Positions 1 through 9,257 of a stretch of DNA of 49,817 nt are shown piece after piece (position 1 is the stretch's first letter; the number at the start of each line of letters is the position of its first letter). The stretch comes from Acidovorax sp. CCYZU-2555 (GTDB taxonomy: Bacteria; Pseudomonadota; Gammaproteobacteria; Burkholderiales; Burkholderiaceae_C): positions 1 through 49,817 of the forward strand of contig NZ_JAHCDD010000042.1 in the NCBI RefSeq assembly GCF_018413525.1, given 5' to 3'. The notes beneath the pieces are model-generated. The model made no database searches, was not told the DNA's origin, and was given only the letters and a program-made list of their open reading frames with translations. A program made the translations under genes and the position numbers.

Positions 1-495
1 CCCTGGCCCGCGCATATCGCGGCCGACTACATCGTCGGGCGCGAACTCGTGCCCATCTGCCGCCCCCAGGACCTGCAGGGCCCGAACGCAATCCGCACGC
101 CCGCCGACCTGCTGCGCCGTCCGCTGCTCGCGCACACCAACTACCAGCGCAACTGGGCCCAGTGGTGGGCGCATGTCGGCGGCAGCGGTGAAGTGCCCGC
201 GCCGGCCGCCGATTTCGAGCTGGTGTCCATGCTGGTGCAGGCCGTGATTGCCGGCATGGGCGTGGCCGTGGTGCAGCGTTGCCTGATCGAGGACGACCTG
301 GCCGCGGGCCGCATCGTGATCGCGATCGACCAGGCCGTGCAGATCGAGCGCGGCTACTTCCTGTGCCGGCCCGCGGGCCGCACGCCCACGCCGGCGCTGC
401 TCGATTTCCGCGAATGGCTGCTCAAACAGGCCGCATCGGCGAGCGCCTCAGCGCCGCCAGGCGCCCGAGAGAACCCACTGGCAACAGGCACATGA
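1..495 (+). CDS. LysR-family regulator, C-terminal part (5' truncated by window edge)
   Basis: The frame is open from the first base and reads 164 residues to TGA at 493-495. The visible part is the end of a LysR substrate-binding domain of the GcvA type: a 'NWAQWW' segment, a 'LVSMLVQAVIAGMGVAVV' stretch forming the second half of the effector lobe, a 'RGYFLC' strand, and a final 'ALLDFREWLL' helix. The helix-turn-helix lies outside the window, so target genes cannot be inferred. The last 48 bases overlap, tail to tail, a small membrane-protein gene on the other strand. Confidence 0.8.
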   Translation, partial: PWPAHIAADYIVGRELVPICRPQDLQGPNAIRTPADLLRRPLLAHTNYQRNWAQWWAHVGGSGEVPAPAADFELVSMLVQAVIAGMGVAVVQRCLIEDDLAAGRIVIAIDQAVQIERGYFLCRPAGRTPTPALLDFREWLLKQAASASASAPPGARENPLATGT

Positions 496-726
496 CAGCA
501 CCAGCGCGGCATAGGTCGCGAGCTTGCCATCGTGGCTGAACAACACCAGGCCGCCCAACAGCACGCCGCAACCTACAGCGAAATTGATAGCTACCTGCAT
601 CCACCAGCCAGTGGTTTGCGCTGCTTTGGGCACAATGAAACGCGCGGCCGTGGCCAGGCCCAGCGCAAGCGCCAGGGCCGGGGCGACAAAGTTCAGCAGA
701 TGCGCGAGCGCGGCGGGAAAACCCAT
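448..726 (-). CDS. small hypothetical membrane protein
   Basis: 92 residues with an ATG start at 726. Three hydrophobic stretches (about residues 5-28, 42-63 and 68-86) suggest an integral inner-membrane protein with short loops and no soluble domain. I do not recognise a named family. It is transcribed away from hemA, and the 74-base gap between the two starts must hold both promoters. The 3' end overlaps the LysR gene by 48 bases. The overlap could mean the real protein is slightly different, but the hydrophobic pattern argues for a real gene. Function unknown. Confidence 0.6.
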   Translation of the reverse strand: MGFPAALAHLLNFVAPALALALGLATAARFIVPKAAQTTGWWMQVAINFAVGCGVLLGGLVLFSHDGKLATYAALVLSCACCQWVLSGAWRR

Positions 727-763
727 GGCAGATGACCTAAATCAAGGCTTATGTAAGCAGAGG

Positions 764-792
764 ATGCCAAGTCGGCGCATAAATTTTATAAT
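764..792 (+). promoter_or_regulatory. predicted sigma-70 promoter of hemA
   Basis: A -35-like ATGCCA (764-769) lies 17 bases from a perfect TATAAT (787-792) in a locally AT-rich patch. Transcription would start near base 799, only about 2 bases before the hemA ATG at 801, so the message would be essentially leaderless. No Shine-Dalgarno sequence precedes the ATG. Seen by eye, not tested. Confidence 0.6.
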
Positions 793-800
793 GAGCGTCT

Positions 801-2102
801 ATGGCAGTCTGGGCTTTAGGCATCAACCACCACACGGCTCCGCTTGATTTGCGGGGTCGTTTTGCGTTTGCGCTCGACCAGATCGCACCGACGCTGCAAG
901 GCCTGCGCCAGTCTCTGGCAAGCAGCGGCCGCCACGACGGCGTCGAAACCGCCATCCTGTCTACCTGCAACCGCACCGAAATCTACTGCGCGGCCAATAC
1001 GCCGGCCATCGCCCACACGCTCGACTGGCTCGCGCGCAGCGGCGGCGTAAGCCCCGAAGTGCTGCGCTCGCACTCCTATCAGCTCGAAGAAGGCCTGGCC
1101 GCGCGCCACGCGTTCCGCGTCGCCAGCGGCCTCGACTCCATGGTGCTGGGCGAAGCCCAGATCCTGGGCCAGATGAAGAACGCCGTGCGCGCCGCCGAAA
1201 CCGCGGGCGCGCTGGGCACCACGCTCAACCAGCTGTTCCAGCGCAGCTTTGCCGTCGCCAAGGAAGTGCGCAGCTCGACCGAAATCGGCGAGCACAGCAT
1301 CAGCATGGCCGCCGCGGCCGTGCGCCTGGCCGGCCAGCTGTTCGAAGACCTGGGCAAGATCCGTATCCTGTTCGTCGGTGCGGGCGAGATGATAGAACTC
1401 GCGACCACGCACTTCGCGGCCAAGAATCCCCAGCACATCACGATCGCCAACCGCACCATGGAGCGCGGCGAAAAGCTGGCCGCGCGCTTCGGCGCCGACG
1501 TGATGCGCCTGTCCGAGCTGCCCGATCACCTGCACGAATACGATGCAGTGATCAGCTGCACGGCATCGAGCCTGCCCATCATCGGCCTGGGCGCGGTCGA
1601 GAGCGCGTTGAAAAAGCGCAAGCACCGCCCCATGTTCATGGTTGATCTGGCCGTGCCGCGCGACATAGAACCCGAAGTCAAGGCGCTGCGCGACGTCTAT
1701 CTCTATACCGTCGACGATCTGGCCCATGTGGTGCAGACCGCTCAGGCGCATCGCCAGGCGGCCGTGGCCCAGGCCGAAGCCATCATCGACACCGGCGTGC
1801 AGAGCTTTCTGCACTGGATGGACCAGCGCAGCCCGCAAGGCGGCGTCGTGCCGCTGATCCAGCAACTGCACGAGCAGACCAATGTCTGGCGCGCCGCCGA
1901 AATCGCGCGCGCCAAGAAGCGCCTGGCCAAGGGCGACGACATGGACGCCGTGCTCGAAGCGCTGTCGCGCGGGCTCACGCAGAAGATGCTGCACGGCACC
2001 ATGACCGAACTGCATTCGGGCGACGCGGAGCAGCGCGCCCAGACCGTTCAAGCCGTCTCGCGGCTGTTCCTGCGCTCGCAGGGCGACAAGAACGCGCTCT
2101 AG
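801..2102 (+). CDS. hemA: glutamyl-tRNA reductase
   Basis: HemA reduces glutamyl-tRNA(Glu) with NADPH to glutamate-1-semialdehyde, the first committed step of C5-pathway haem synthesis in the cytoplasm. The 433-residue length fits the family. The catalytic cysteine is C56 in 'STCNRTE', the conserved 'GEAQILGQ' follows at 117-124, the NADPH-binding 'VGAGEM' is at 192-197, and a C-terminal helical dimerisation domain ends the protein. The start is chosen at 801 because the family begins immediately before '[11 protein letters not shown]'. It heads a probable operon with prfA, prmC and grxD. A TATAAT only 9 bases before the ATG suggests leaderless translation. Confidence 0.97.
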   Translation: MAVWALGINHHTAPLDLRGRFAFALDQIAPTLQGLRQSLASSGRHDGVETAILSTCNRTEIYCAANTPAIAHTLDWLARSGGVSPEVLRSHSYQLEEGLAARHAFRVASGLDSMVLGEAQILGQMKNAVRAAETAGALGTTLNQLFQRSFAVAKEVRSSTEIGEHSISMAAAAVRLAGQLFEDLGKIRILFVGAGEMIELATTHFAAKNPQHITIANRTMERGEKLAARFGADVMRLSELPDHLHEYDAVISCTASSLPIIGLGAVESALKKRKHRPMFMVDLAVPRDIEPEVKALRDVYLYTVDDLAHVVQTAQAHRQAAVAQAEAIIDTGVQSFLHWMDQRSPQGGVVPLIQQLHEQTNVWRAAEIARAKKRLAKGDDMDAVLEALSRGLTQKMLHGTMTELHSGDAEQRAQTVQAVSRLFLRSQGDKNAL

Positions 2103-2218
2103 CGGCGACCCCTGGGACAAGCGCCTGCCCGGGCGCTGCGTCTCGCCGGCCGCGCGCCGGCATTGCTCCCCAGCCCTCTTTCCCGCTATGCCCGGCATAG
2201 CGCAAACCGCTCCCCGCC

Positions 2219-3301
2219 ATGCAAAACTTTCTCCGCAGCCAGCTGCAACGATTCGCCCAGCGCCTAGAGGAACTCGACTTCCTGCTGTCGCGCGAAGACA
2301 TCATGAGCGACATGGCCCAGTACCGGAAGATTTCGCGCGAACATGCCGAAGTCACGGCCGTCGCCGGCCGCTACGCGCGCTTCGTGCAGCGCGAAGCCGA
2401 CCTGGCCGAGGCCCAGGAAATGCAGGCCGACCCCGAGATGGCCGACATGGCACAGGAAGAAATCGCCAGCGCCACGGCCGAACTGGCCCAGCTCGAAGAC
2501 GAGTTGCAGCGCCTGCTGCTGCCCAAGGACCCCGACGACGCGCGCGACGCCTATCTCGAAATCCGCGCCGGCACGGGCGGTGACGAGTCGGCGCTGTTTG
2601 CCGCCGACCTGGCGCGCATGTACACGCGCTACTGCGACAGCGTGGGCTGGAAAGTCGAGATCATGAGCGCCAACGAGAACGAAGTCGGCGGCTACAAGGA
2701 AATCGTGCTGCATGTCTCGGGCGACCAGGTCTACGGCAAGCTGCGCTTCGAGTCGGGCGGCCACCGCGTGCAGCGCGTTCCCGCGACCGAAACCCAGGGC
2801 CGTATCCACACCAGCGCCTGCACCGTGGCCGTGATGCCCGAGCCCGATGAAGCCCAGGTGATCACGCTGAACCCGGCCGACCTGCGCATAGACACGTTCC
2901 GCGCCAGCGGCGCCGGCGGCCAGCACATCAACAAGACCGATTCCGCGGTGCGCGTGGTTCACTTGCCCACGGGCATCGTCGCCGAATGCCAGGACGGCCG
3001 CAGCCAGCACGCCAACAAGGCCAAGGCATTGCAGGTGCTGCAGGCGCGCATCCAGGAAAAGGAACGCAGCGAACGCGCGGCCAAGGAAGCCGCCCAGCGC
3101 AAGGGCCTGATAGGCAGCGGCGACCGCTCCGATCGCATCCGCACCTACAACTTCCCCCAGGGCCGTTTCACCGACCACCGCATCAACCTCACGCTCTACA
3201 AGCTGCTGTACATCATGGAAGGCGACATGACCGATGTGCTGCAGGCATTGCAGCACGCGCGCGAAGCCGAACAGCTCGCCGAACTCGAGGTCAACGGCTG
3301 A
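2219..3301 (+). CDS. prfA: peptide chain release factor 1
   Basis: RF1 recognises UAA and UAG stop codons in the ribosomal A site and triggers peptide release. The 360-residue protein has the PAT tripeptide (188-190) that marks RF1 rather than RF2 (which has SPF), and the universal GGQ motif (233-235) whose glutamine is the target of PrmC. It lies 116 bases after hemA and its stop codon is 2 bases before the prmC ATG. No strong ribosome-binding site is visible before the ATG. The hemA-prfA gap holds short GC-rich hairpins (around 2119-2136 and 2143-2161) without a T-run, so read-through from hemA is likely. Confidence 0.97.
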   Translation: MQNFLRSQLQRFAQRLEELDFLLSREDIMSDMAQYRKISREHAEVTAVAGRYARFVQREADLAEAQEMQADPEMADMAQEEIASATAELAQLEDELQRLLLPKDPDDARDAYLEIRAGTGGDESALFAADLARMYTRYCDSVGWKVEIMSANENEVGGYKEIVLHVSGDQVYGKLRFESGGHRVQRVPATETQGRIHTSACTVAVMPEPDEAQVITLNPADLRIDTFRASGAGGQHINKTDSAVRVVHLPTGIVAECQDGRSQHANKAKALQVLQARIQEKERSERAAKEAAQRKGLIGSGDRSDRIRTYNFPQGRFTDHRINLTLYKLLYIMEGDMTDVLQALQHAREAEQLAELEVNG

Positions 3302-3303
3302 CC

Positions 3304-4143
3304 ATGACGCTGCAGCAAGCCCTCCACCAGGCCCAGCAGGCCGGCCTGTCGCGCATAGACGCGCAGCTGCTGCTGCTGCATGCCATCGGGCGCCCCGACG
3401 CGGGCCGCGCCTGGCTGCTGACGCACGACACCGACGCGCTCACACCCGAGCAGCAGCAGACGTTCGACGCGCTCGCCGCGCGCCGGCTCGCGGGCGAACC
3501 CGTGGCGTATCTCACGGGACGCAAGGAGTTCTACGGCCTGGCGCTGCAGATCGACGCGCGCGTTCTCGACCCGCGGCCCGACACCGAAACGCTGGTCGAC
3601 TGGGCGCTCGAAGTGCTGGCCGACCGGACTGCGCCGCGCATCGTCGACCTGGGAACGGGCAGCGGCGCGATCGCGCTGGCGCTGCAGCGCCAGCGCCCCG
3701 ACGCCAGCGTCTGGGCCGTGGATGCGAGCGCCGACGCACTGGCCGTGGCCGCGGGCAATGCGCAAAGCCTGGGCCTGGGCGTGCAGTTCGCCCAGGGCTC
3801 ATGGCTGCAGGCGCTCGCGCCCGATCAGCGCTTCGACGCCATCGTCACCAACCCGCCCTACATCGCCGCCGATGACCCGCACCTCGCGGCGCTGACCCAT
3901 GAGCCCCTGTCGGCGCTGGCCAGCGGCGCCGACGGCCTCGACGACATCCGTGCGATCATCGAACAATCGCCCGCCCACCTGGCGCCAGGCGGCTGGCTGT
4001 TGATCGAACACGGCTGGGACCAGGCGCCTGCGGTGCAGGATCTGCTGCGCGCCGCGGGCTTTTCCGCCGTGCAAAGCCGCAACGATCTGGCCGGCATTGC
4101 CCGTTGCACTGGCGGGTGCATGACGGATTTGAACAGACAGTGA
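3304..4143 (+). CDS. prmC: RF1/RF2 glutamine N5-methyltransferase
   Basis: PrmC methylates the glutamine of the GGQ motif of release factors using S-adenosylmethionine. The 279-residue protein has an N-terminal helical release-factor-binding domain, the 'RPDTE' motif (91-95), the SAM-binding 'DLGTGSG' (115-121) and the catalytic NPPY (183-186). The ATG at 3304 is chosen because it follows the prfA stop by 2 bases, suggesting translational coupling, and because the family starts at 'MTLQQAL'. Enzyme and substrate are therefore co-expressed. An upstream in-frame extension into prfA exists but is not coding. Confidence 0.96.
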   Translation: MTLQQALHQAQQAGLSRIDAQLLLLHAIGRPDAGRAWLLTHDTDALTPEQQQTFDALAARRLAGEPVAYLTGRKEFYGLALQIDARVLDPRPDTETLVDWALEVLADRTAPRIVDLGTGSGAIALALQRQRPDASVWAVDASADALAVAAGNAQSLGLGVQFAQGSWLQALAPDQRFDAIVTNPPYIAADDPHLAALTHEPLSALASGADGLDDIRAIIEQSPAHLAPGGWLLIEHGWDQAPAVQDLLRAAGFSAVQSRNDLAGIARCTGGCMTDLNRQ

Positions 4144-4200
4144 AATAATCACGGGTGTAGCCATGCCGCATGCGCGGCCGCCCCCCTTTTGGAGTCAAAC

Positions 4201-4524
4201 ATGAGCACTACCCACCAACGCATCGACGACCTCGTCAAGAACAACGAAATCCTGCTGTTCATGAAGGGCAACGCCAGTTTCCCGCAGTGCGGCTTTTCCG
4301 GCCGCGCGCTGCAAATCCTCAAGGCCTGCGGTGTCGACACCAAGACCATCGCCACGGTGAACGTGCTCGAAGACCAGGAAATCCGCCAGAGCATCAAGGA
4401 ATACAGCCAGTGGCCCACCATTCCCCAGCTGTACGTCAAGGGCGAGTTCATCGGCGGCTCGGACATCATGATGGAGATGTACGAATCCGGCGAACTCCAG
4501 CAGATTCTGGACAACAAGGCCTGA
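4201..4524 (+). CDS. grxD: monothiol glutaredoxin, Grx4 type
   Basis: 107 residues with the monothiol CGFS active site (30-33), the 'WPTIPQLYV' substrate-binding loop and the 'GGSDI' glutathione-binding turn typical of Grx4/GrxD. These proteins bind a [2Fe-2S] cluster with glutathione and act in iron-sulfur cluster transfer. The ATG at 4201 is preferred over an upstream in-frame TTG because a GGAG ribosome-binding site sits at 4191-4194. It is the last gene of the hemA operon and is followed by a strong terminator. The link with hemA may reflect the shared dependence of haem and cluster synthesis on iron, which is inference. Confidence 0.96.
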   Translation: MSTTHQRIDDLVKNNEILLFMKGNASFPQCGFSGRALQILKACGVDTKTIATVNVLEDQEIRQSIKEYSQWPTIPQLYVKGEFIGGSDIMMEMYESGELQQILDNKA

Positions 4525-4544
4525 GCCTGCGCTGACACCTCATC

Positions 4545-4567
4545 AAGCCGCCTTCGGGCGGCTTTTT
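4545..4567 (+). terminator. rho-independent terminator of the hemA-grxD operon
   Basis: A 7-bp stem AGCCGCC/GGCGGCT with a TTCG tetraloop is followed by a T-run at 4563-4567, 20 bases after the grxD stop. A second weaker stem-loop ending in a T-run follows around 4576-4601. Confidence 0.85.
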
Positions 4568-4705
4568 GCCGCCAGGTGCCTGGTGGCACCCGGCACTTTT
4601 TCTTGCGTGCGGCCGCCTCCTTCAAGGAGTTGGCATCTTTTATGATGCAATGGCTGCCATGGCCCTGCTGCGAGGTCTTTTTCGCGGCTTTTCGTTCTTT
4701 TGCCT

Positions 4706-6028
4706 ATGAGTGTTTCCCAAAGTCTGTTCACCATTGCCGTGCTGATTGCCGTCAGTGCCTTCTTTTCGATGGCCGAAATCTCGCTGGCCGCCTCGCGGCG
4801 TCTGCGCTTGCGACAAATGGCCGATGAAGGCGATGCCCGCGCCGATCGCGTGATGCGCATGCAGGATCAGCCCGGCTACTATTTCACGGTGGTACAGATT
4901 GGGCAGAACGCGATCGCCATTCTTGGCGGTATCGTCGGCGAAGGTGCTTTCAGCCCTTACTTCACGCGCGTGTTCGAACTTTGGGTTTCAGCCACCACGG
5001 CCGCGACGCTGGGCTTTCTTTCGTCGTTCTTCATCATCACGTCCCTGTTCATCGTCTTCGCCGACCTGATCCCCAAGCGACTGAGCATGGCCGAATCGGA
5101 AGCCGTGGCGCTGCGCGTGGTCGGGCCCATGCAGACTTTCATGACGCTGTTCAAGCCCATCGTCTGGCTCTACAGCCGCACCACCGACGGCTTCTTCAAG
5201 GTGCTCGACCTGCCTACGCAGCGCGATGAGCGCATCACTTCCGACGACATCCTGGCGATGACCGAAGCCGGCGCGCGCACCGGCATGATGGGCCAGCGCG
5301 AGCAGCAGATGATCGCCAACGTGTTCGAGCTCGACTCGCGCACTGTCTCCTCGGCCATGACCCAGCGCGAGCGCATCGCCTATTTCCTGCGCGACGACTC
5401 CGAGGAAGTCGTGCGGCTGCGCATCGCCGCCGAGCCGTTCTCCACCTACCCGGTCTGCGAAGGCGACATCGACCATGTGATCGGCTATGTCGACGCCAAG
5501 GACCTGTTCCAGCGCGCGCTGACCAACCAGCCGATCTCGCTGCGCGACGACTCCCTGGTGCACAAGGCGCTGGTCGTTCCCGACCGGCTCACGCTGACCG
5601 AAGTGCTGGACCAGTTCCGCCAAGTGCATGAAGATTTCGCGATCATCCTCAACGAATACAGCCTGGTGGTGGGCGTGGTCACGCTCAACGACGTGATGAG
5701 CACGGTCATGGGCGACATGGTCGACATGGACGACGAAGAGCAGATCGTGCGCCGCGATGCCAACTCCTGGCTGATCGACGGCGTGACGCCGGTCGAAGAC
5801 GTGCTGCGCGCGCTGTCGCTCGACTCGCTGCCGCACGACGAGGAATACGAAACCCTGGGCGGTTTCCTGATGGTCATGCTGCGCCGCGTGCCGCGCCGCA
5901 CCGACAGCGTGAACTGGGGCGGCTTCAAGTTCGAAGTGCTGGACGTCGACAGCTACCGCATCGACCAGGTGATGGTCTCGCGCATCGATGCCGAGGCGCC
6001 CGCGCCCGCCGCCGCGGCCACGGTCTGA
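4706..6028 (+). CDS. CorC/HlyC-family membrane protein with CBS domains
   Basis: 440 residues. An N-terminal DUF21/CNNM-type membrane domain (about 1-190, with the early 'FFSMAEISLAASRR' signature) is followed by paired CBS domains (about 205-320) and a C-terminal CorC_HlyC domain (about 345-430). Relatives include YfjD/YtfL and magnesium-efflux proteins; many are annotated 'hemolysin-like', but cation transport or its regulation is the better-supported role. ATG 4706 is preferred over an in-frame TTG at 4700. The gene stands alone after the grxD terminators and is convergent with the lytic transglycosylase gene, with the two ends abutting at 6028/6029. Confidence 0.88.
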   Translation: MSVSQSLFTIAVLIAVSAFFSMAEISLAASRRLRLRQMADEGDARADRVMRMQDQPGYYFTVVQIGQNAIAILGGIVGEGAFSPYFTRVFELWVSATTAATLGFLSSFFIITSLFIVFADLIPKRLSMAESEAVALRVVGPMQTFMTLFKPIVWLYSRTTDGFFKVLDLPTQRDERITSDDILAMTEAGARTGMMGQREQQMIANVFELDSRTVSSAMTQRERIAYFLRDDSEEVVRLRIAAEPFSTYPVCEGDIDHVIGYVDAKDLFQRALTNQPISLRDDSLVHKALVVPDRLTLTEVLDQFRQVHEDFAIILNEYSLVVGVVTLNDVMSTVMGDMVDMDDEEQIVRRDANSWLIDGVTPVEDVLRALSLDSLPHDEEYETLGGFLMVMLRRVPRRTDSVNWGGFKFEVLDVDSYRIDQVMVSRIDAEAPAPAAAATV

Positions 6029-6700
6029 TCAGGCCCGGCTCGCCGGATCGAACAGCCACTTGCGCTGCGCCGCGAACACCGCATTCGGATAGGGCGGCTT
6101 GCCGCGGCTGCCGTTGTAGCGGCCCAGCGCCATGAACATGTCGCCGCGTTCGCGGTCGAGGTAGTGGCGCAGGATCACGCAGCCAAAGCGCAGGTTGGTC
6201 TGCATGTGGAACAGCTTGCCCGCGTCGCCATCGCCGATCACGCGCATCCAGAACGGCATGATCTGCATGTAGCCGCGCGCGCCCACGCTGGAGATCGCGA
6301 ACTTGCGAAACGCGCTTTCGACTTCGACCAGGCCCAGCACCAGACTCACGTCCAGGCCCGCGCGCCGCGACTCGTACCAGACGGTCTGCAGGAATTCACG
6401 CCGCACCTGGGCATCGGCCTTGCGCCGATAGAGCCGGTCGCTCATCGCGGCCAGCCAGCGCAGGTACGACAGCTTGGCCTCGGTGGAAGCAAATGCGAGC
6501 TCGGGCGGCTCGGAGCTGGCGACCGCCGCGCGCAGCGCGCTGCGCACCGAGTCGGCCAGAGGTTCTTCGAGCTGCCCGCCCGCATACACGGGCAGCGCCG
6601 ACACCATCAAGGAGGCCGGTAGCGCGGCCAGCAGGCCACGCCGGCGCAGCCCCGCGGCCGCGGACCGCGGCAAGGGTGCTGCGGTGCGGCCTGCGGGCAT
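6029..6700 (-). CDS. periplasmic lytic transglycosylase (SLT domain)
   Basis: 223 residues from the ATG at 6700. An N-terminal export signal (about 1-40) contains consecutive arginines, a hydrophobic core and an 'ALPVYA' cleavage region. A soluble transglycosylase domain follows, with likely catalytic E128 in 'VEVESAF', then 'GARGYMQIMP' and 'ALGRYNGSRGKP'. It would cleave peptidoglycan between MurNAc and GlcNAc with formation of a 1,6-anhydro end. The ATG overlaps the proS stop (TGATG), so it is probably translated by coupling with proS. The arginine-rich 'RRRGLLAA' could be a Tat rather than a Sec signal. A GTG three bases upstream is an alternative start. Confidence 0.88.
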   Translation of the reverse strand: MPAGRTAAPLPRSAAAGLRRRGLLAALPASLMVSALPVYAGGQLEEPLADSVRSALRAAVASSEPPELAFASTEAKLSYLRWLAAMSDRLYRRKADAQVRREFLQTVWYESRRAGLDVSLVLGLVEVESAFRKFAISSVGARGYMQIMPFWMRVIGDGDAGKLFHMQTNLRFGCVILRHYLDRERGDMFMALGRYNGSRGKPPYPNAVFAAQRKWLFDPASRA

Positions 6701-8445
6701 CACAGGCCCAATCGCGCCTTGAGGTGGTCGAGGATGCCGTCCTGCGCGACCTTGCTGGCTTCGGTCTCGCGGCGGTGCTGGTACTCGACCGTGCCTTCTT
6801 TCAGGCCGCGGTCGGAAATCACCACGCGGTGCGGCACGCCGATCAGCTCCCAGTCGGCGAGCATCGCGCCCAGACGTTCGTCGCGGTCGTCGATGATCAC
6901 GTCCACGCCGAGCTTCAGCAGCGCGTCATACAGCGCGCCGGCAGTCGCCTGCACGGCCTCGCTGCGCGCCATGCCGATGGGGCACAGCACCACGGTGAAC
7001 GGCGCGATCGCGTCGGGCCAGATGATGCCGCGCTCGTCGTGGTTCTGCTCGATGGCCGCGGCCGGCAGGCGCGTCACGCCAATGCCGTAGCAACCCATCT
7101 CGAAGAACGCGGGCTTGCCGTTGTCGGCCAGGAACGTGGCGTTCATGGCCTTGGAGTACTTGTCGCCCAGGTAGAACACATGGCCGACTTCGATGCCGCG
7201 CTCGATGGCCAGAACGCCCTTGCCGTCCGGCGAAGCGTCCCCGGCCACGACGTTGCGCAGATCGGCAACGACGGTCGGCTCGGGCAGGTCACGGCCCCAG
7301 TTCACGCCGATCATGTGGAAGCCTTCGACGTTGGCGCCGCAGATCCAGTCGGCCATGAGCGCCACGTCGCGGTCGACGACCACATTCACGGGCTGCAACA
7401 GGTTCAGCGGGCCCAGGTAGCCGGGCTTGCAACCGAAGTGGGTCTCGATTTCGGCCTGGGTCGCGAAGCGGAAGCCGGCGTCGAGGCCGGGCACCTTGGC
7501 GACCTTGATCTCGTTCATGTCGTGGTCGCCGCGCAGCAGCAGCAGCCAGACCTGGCTCTTGACCAGGATGCCCTTGTCGTCGAGCACGTCGGTGGCCAGC
7601 ACCAGCGACTTCACCGTGGTCGAGAGCGGCACGCCCAGCAGTTCGGCGACATCGGCGCAGGTGCTCTTGCCCGGCGTCGCGGTCTGGGTGAGGGCCAGCG
7701 TCGCAGCGCCGCGCTCACCCGTGGGCGCCAGCGCTTCGGCCTTCTCGAGGTTGGCGGCGTAATCGCTGTCGGGGCAATAGACGATCGCGTCTTCACCGGT
7801 CGCGGCAATGACCTGGAATTCTTCGCTCAGGTCGCCACCGATCGCACCGCTGTCGGCGCGCACGGCGCGGTAGCGCAGGCCGAAGCGATCGAAGATCTGC
7901 TGATAGGCCTGGCGCATGTTCTGGTAGCTCAGTTGGGCCGCGTCGCGGCTCTTGTCGAAGCTGTAGGCATCTTTCATGATGAACTCGCGACCCCGCATCA
8001 GGCCGAAGCGCGGGCGGCGCTCGTCGCGGAACTTGGTCTGAATCTGGTAGAGATTCTTGGGTAACTGCTTGTGGCTGCGAAGTTCCTGGCGCGCGATGTC
8101 TGTTACCACTTCCTCGCTGGTCGGCTGGATCACGAAGTCACGGCCGTGGCGGTCCTGGATGCGCAGCAGCTCGGGGCCCATCTTCTCGAAGCGGCCCGTT
8201 TCCTGCCACAGCTCGGCCGGCTGGACGACGGGCATGGAGATTTCGACCGCACCCGCGCGGTTCATCTCTTCGCGCACGATGGCTTCGACCTTGCGGATCA
8301 CGCGCAGGCCCATGGGCATGTAGTTGTAGACACCCGCACCCAAGCGTTTGATCAGGCCCGCACGCATCATGAGCTTGTGGCTGACCACTTCGGCGTCGGC
8401 CGGAGCTTCTTTGAAGGTGGAGATGAAGAATTGAGAGGCTTTCAT
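6700..8445 (-). CDS. proS: prolyl-tRNA synthetase, bacterial type
   Basis: ProS charges tRNA(Pro) with proline. At 581 residues it has the bacterial ('long') architecture: a class II catalytic core split by an editing insertion domain (about 220-400) that deacylates Ala-tRNA(Pro), and a C-terminal anticodon-binding domain containing '[16 protein letters not shown]'. Class II motif 2 is seen as '[19 protein letters not shown]' (about 137-155). The start at 8445 gives the usual '[10 protein letters not shown]'. The gene is divergent from rppH and overlaps the downstream transglycosylase by one base. A tRNA-Pro gene lies 5 kb away on the other strand. Confidence 0.97.
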   Translation of the reverse strand: MKASQFFISTFKEAPADAEVVSHKLMMRAGLIKRLGAGVYNYMPMGLRVIRKVEAIVREEMNRAGAVEISMPVVQPAELWQETGRFEKMGPELLRIQDRHGRDFVIQPTSEEVVTDIARQELRSHKQLPKNLYQIQTKFRDERRPRFGLMRGREFIMKDAYSFDKSRDAAQLSYQNMRQAYQQIFDRFGLRYRAVRADSGAIGGDLSEEFQVIAATGEDAIVYCPDSDYAANLEKAEALAPTGERGAATLALTQTATPGKSTCADVAELLGVPLSTTVKSLVLATDVLDDKGILVKSQVWLLLLRGDHDMNEIKVAKVPGLDAGFRFATQAEIETHFGCKPGYLGPLNLLQPVNVVVDRDVALMADWICGANVEGFHMIGVNWGRDLPEPTVVADLRNVVAGDASPDGKGVLAIERGIEVGHVFYLGDKYSKAMNATFLADNGKPAFFEMGCYGIGVTRLPAAAIEQNHDERGIIWPDAIAPFTVVLCPIGMARSEAVQATAGALYDALLKLGVDVIIDDRDERLGAMLADWELIGVPHRVVISDRGLKEGTVEYQHRRETEASKVAQDGILDHLKARLGL

Positions 8446-8480
8446 GGGGGCAGAGTACAGCGGAAATCAGGCGGGTGCGC

Positions 8481-8508
8481 TTGCCGGGGGCATGGCACCA
8501 TGCATAAT
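8481..8508 (+). promoter_or_regulatory. predicted promoter of rppH
   Basis: TTGCCG (8481-8486), a 16-base spacer and CATAAT (8503-8508) lie 30 bases before the rppH ATG, in the 93-base gap divergent from proS. Found by eye. Confidence 0.45.
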
Positions 8509-8538
8509 GGACGCAATTCAAAAAATTGGGGTTCGATT

Positions 8539-9225
8539 ATGCTTGACCGGGACGGATTTCGCCCGAACGTCGGCATCATCCTGCTCAACCACAAGAACCA
8601 GGTGTTCTGGGGAAAACGCATCCGCACCCACAGCTGGCAGTTCCCGCAGGGCGGCATTGACCGGGGGGAATCTCCTGAGCAGGCGATGTTTCGAGAATTG
8701 CACGAAGAGGTGGGTCTGAAGCCCGACCACGTTCGCGTGGTCGCCCGAACCCGGGACTGGTTGCGCTACGAGGTGCCTGACCGGTATATCCGACGCGATG
8801 CGCGCGGGCATTACCGAGGCCAAAAGCAGATCTGGTATTTGCTGCAGTTGCTGGGCCACGATTGGGATCTGAACCTCAGGGCCACAGACCATCCCGAATT
8901 CGATGCCTGGCGCTGGAATGACTACTGGGTTCCGCTGGAAGTCGTGGTCGAGTTCAAACGTGGCGTCTATGAAATGGCGTTGACCGAACTCGCACGCTAT
9001 CTGCCGCGCCAGGAACAGCGCAATCGCTACCTGCGCAGCGGCATGCGCAACCGCGAACAAGACGGCGGCGCAATGTCGATGGCCGCGCTGCCTTCACGCT
9101 CGACCCTGGGACTGCTGCATCCGGGGCTTGAACTGCCACCGGGCGCGAGCTTCGATCCCGATCCGCAGACCGATCTGACCGCCGCCAGCCAGCGCGCCGG
9201 CGCAGACAGCACCAAACACCCCTGA
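8539..9225 (+). CDS. rppH: RNA pyrophosphohydrolase (Nudix)
   Basis: RppH removes pyrophosphate from the 5' end of mRNAs, exposing them to RNase E. The N-terminal 160 residues match the family: '[15 protein letters not shown]' start, Nudix box at 38-60 (GG...RELHEEVGL), then 'QKQIWYLL' and 'EFDAWRW'. The ATG at 8539 is fixed by this conserved start; the longer open frame upstream runs antisense to proS. Length is 228 residues against about 176 in E. coli. The extra C-terminal ~55 residues are Ala/Pro/Gly-rich and look disordered. The gene is convergent with proB. Confidence 0.95.
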   Translation: MLDRDGFRPNVGIILLNHKNQVFWGKRIRTHSWQFPQGGIDRGESPEQAMFRELHEEVGLKPDHVRVVARTRDWLRYEVPDRYIRRDARGHYRGQKQIWYLLQLLGHDWDLNLRATDHPEFDAWRWNDYWVPLEVVVEFKRGVYEMALTELARYLPRQEQRNRYLRSGMRNREQDGGAMSMAALPSRSTLGLLHPGLELPPGASFDPDPQTDLTAASQRAGADSTKHP

Positions 9226-9232
9226 AACCGCT

Positions 9233-9249
9233 GCCAGGCCCCGCCTGGC
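9233..9249. terminator. hairpin between convergent rppH and proB
   Basis: A perfect 7-bp inverted repeat GCCAGGC/GCCTGGC with a CCC loop lies in the 32-base gap between the two stop codons. The following T-tract is poor (GTTCGCTTTC on the plus strand), so activity on either strand is uncertain. Confidence 0.45.
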
Positions 9250-9257
9250 GTTCGCTT

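Noticed and set aside
2119..2161. Terminator between hemA and prfA
   Set aside because: GC hairpins are present but no T-run follows, and the gene order argues for one operon.
816..2198. A 460-codon frame antisense to hemA
   Set aside because: Compositional shadow of hemA with long Gly/Ala/His runs and no recognisable domain.
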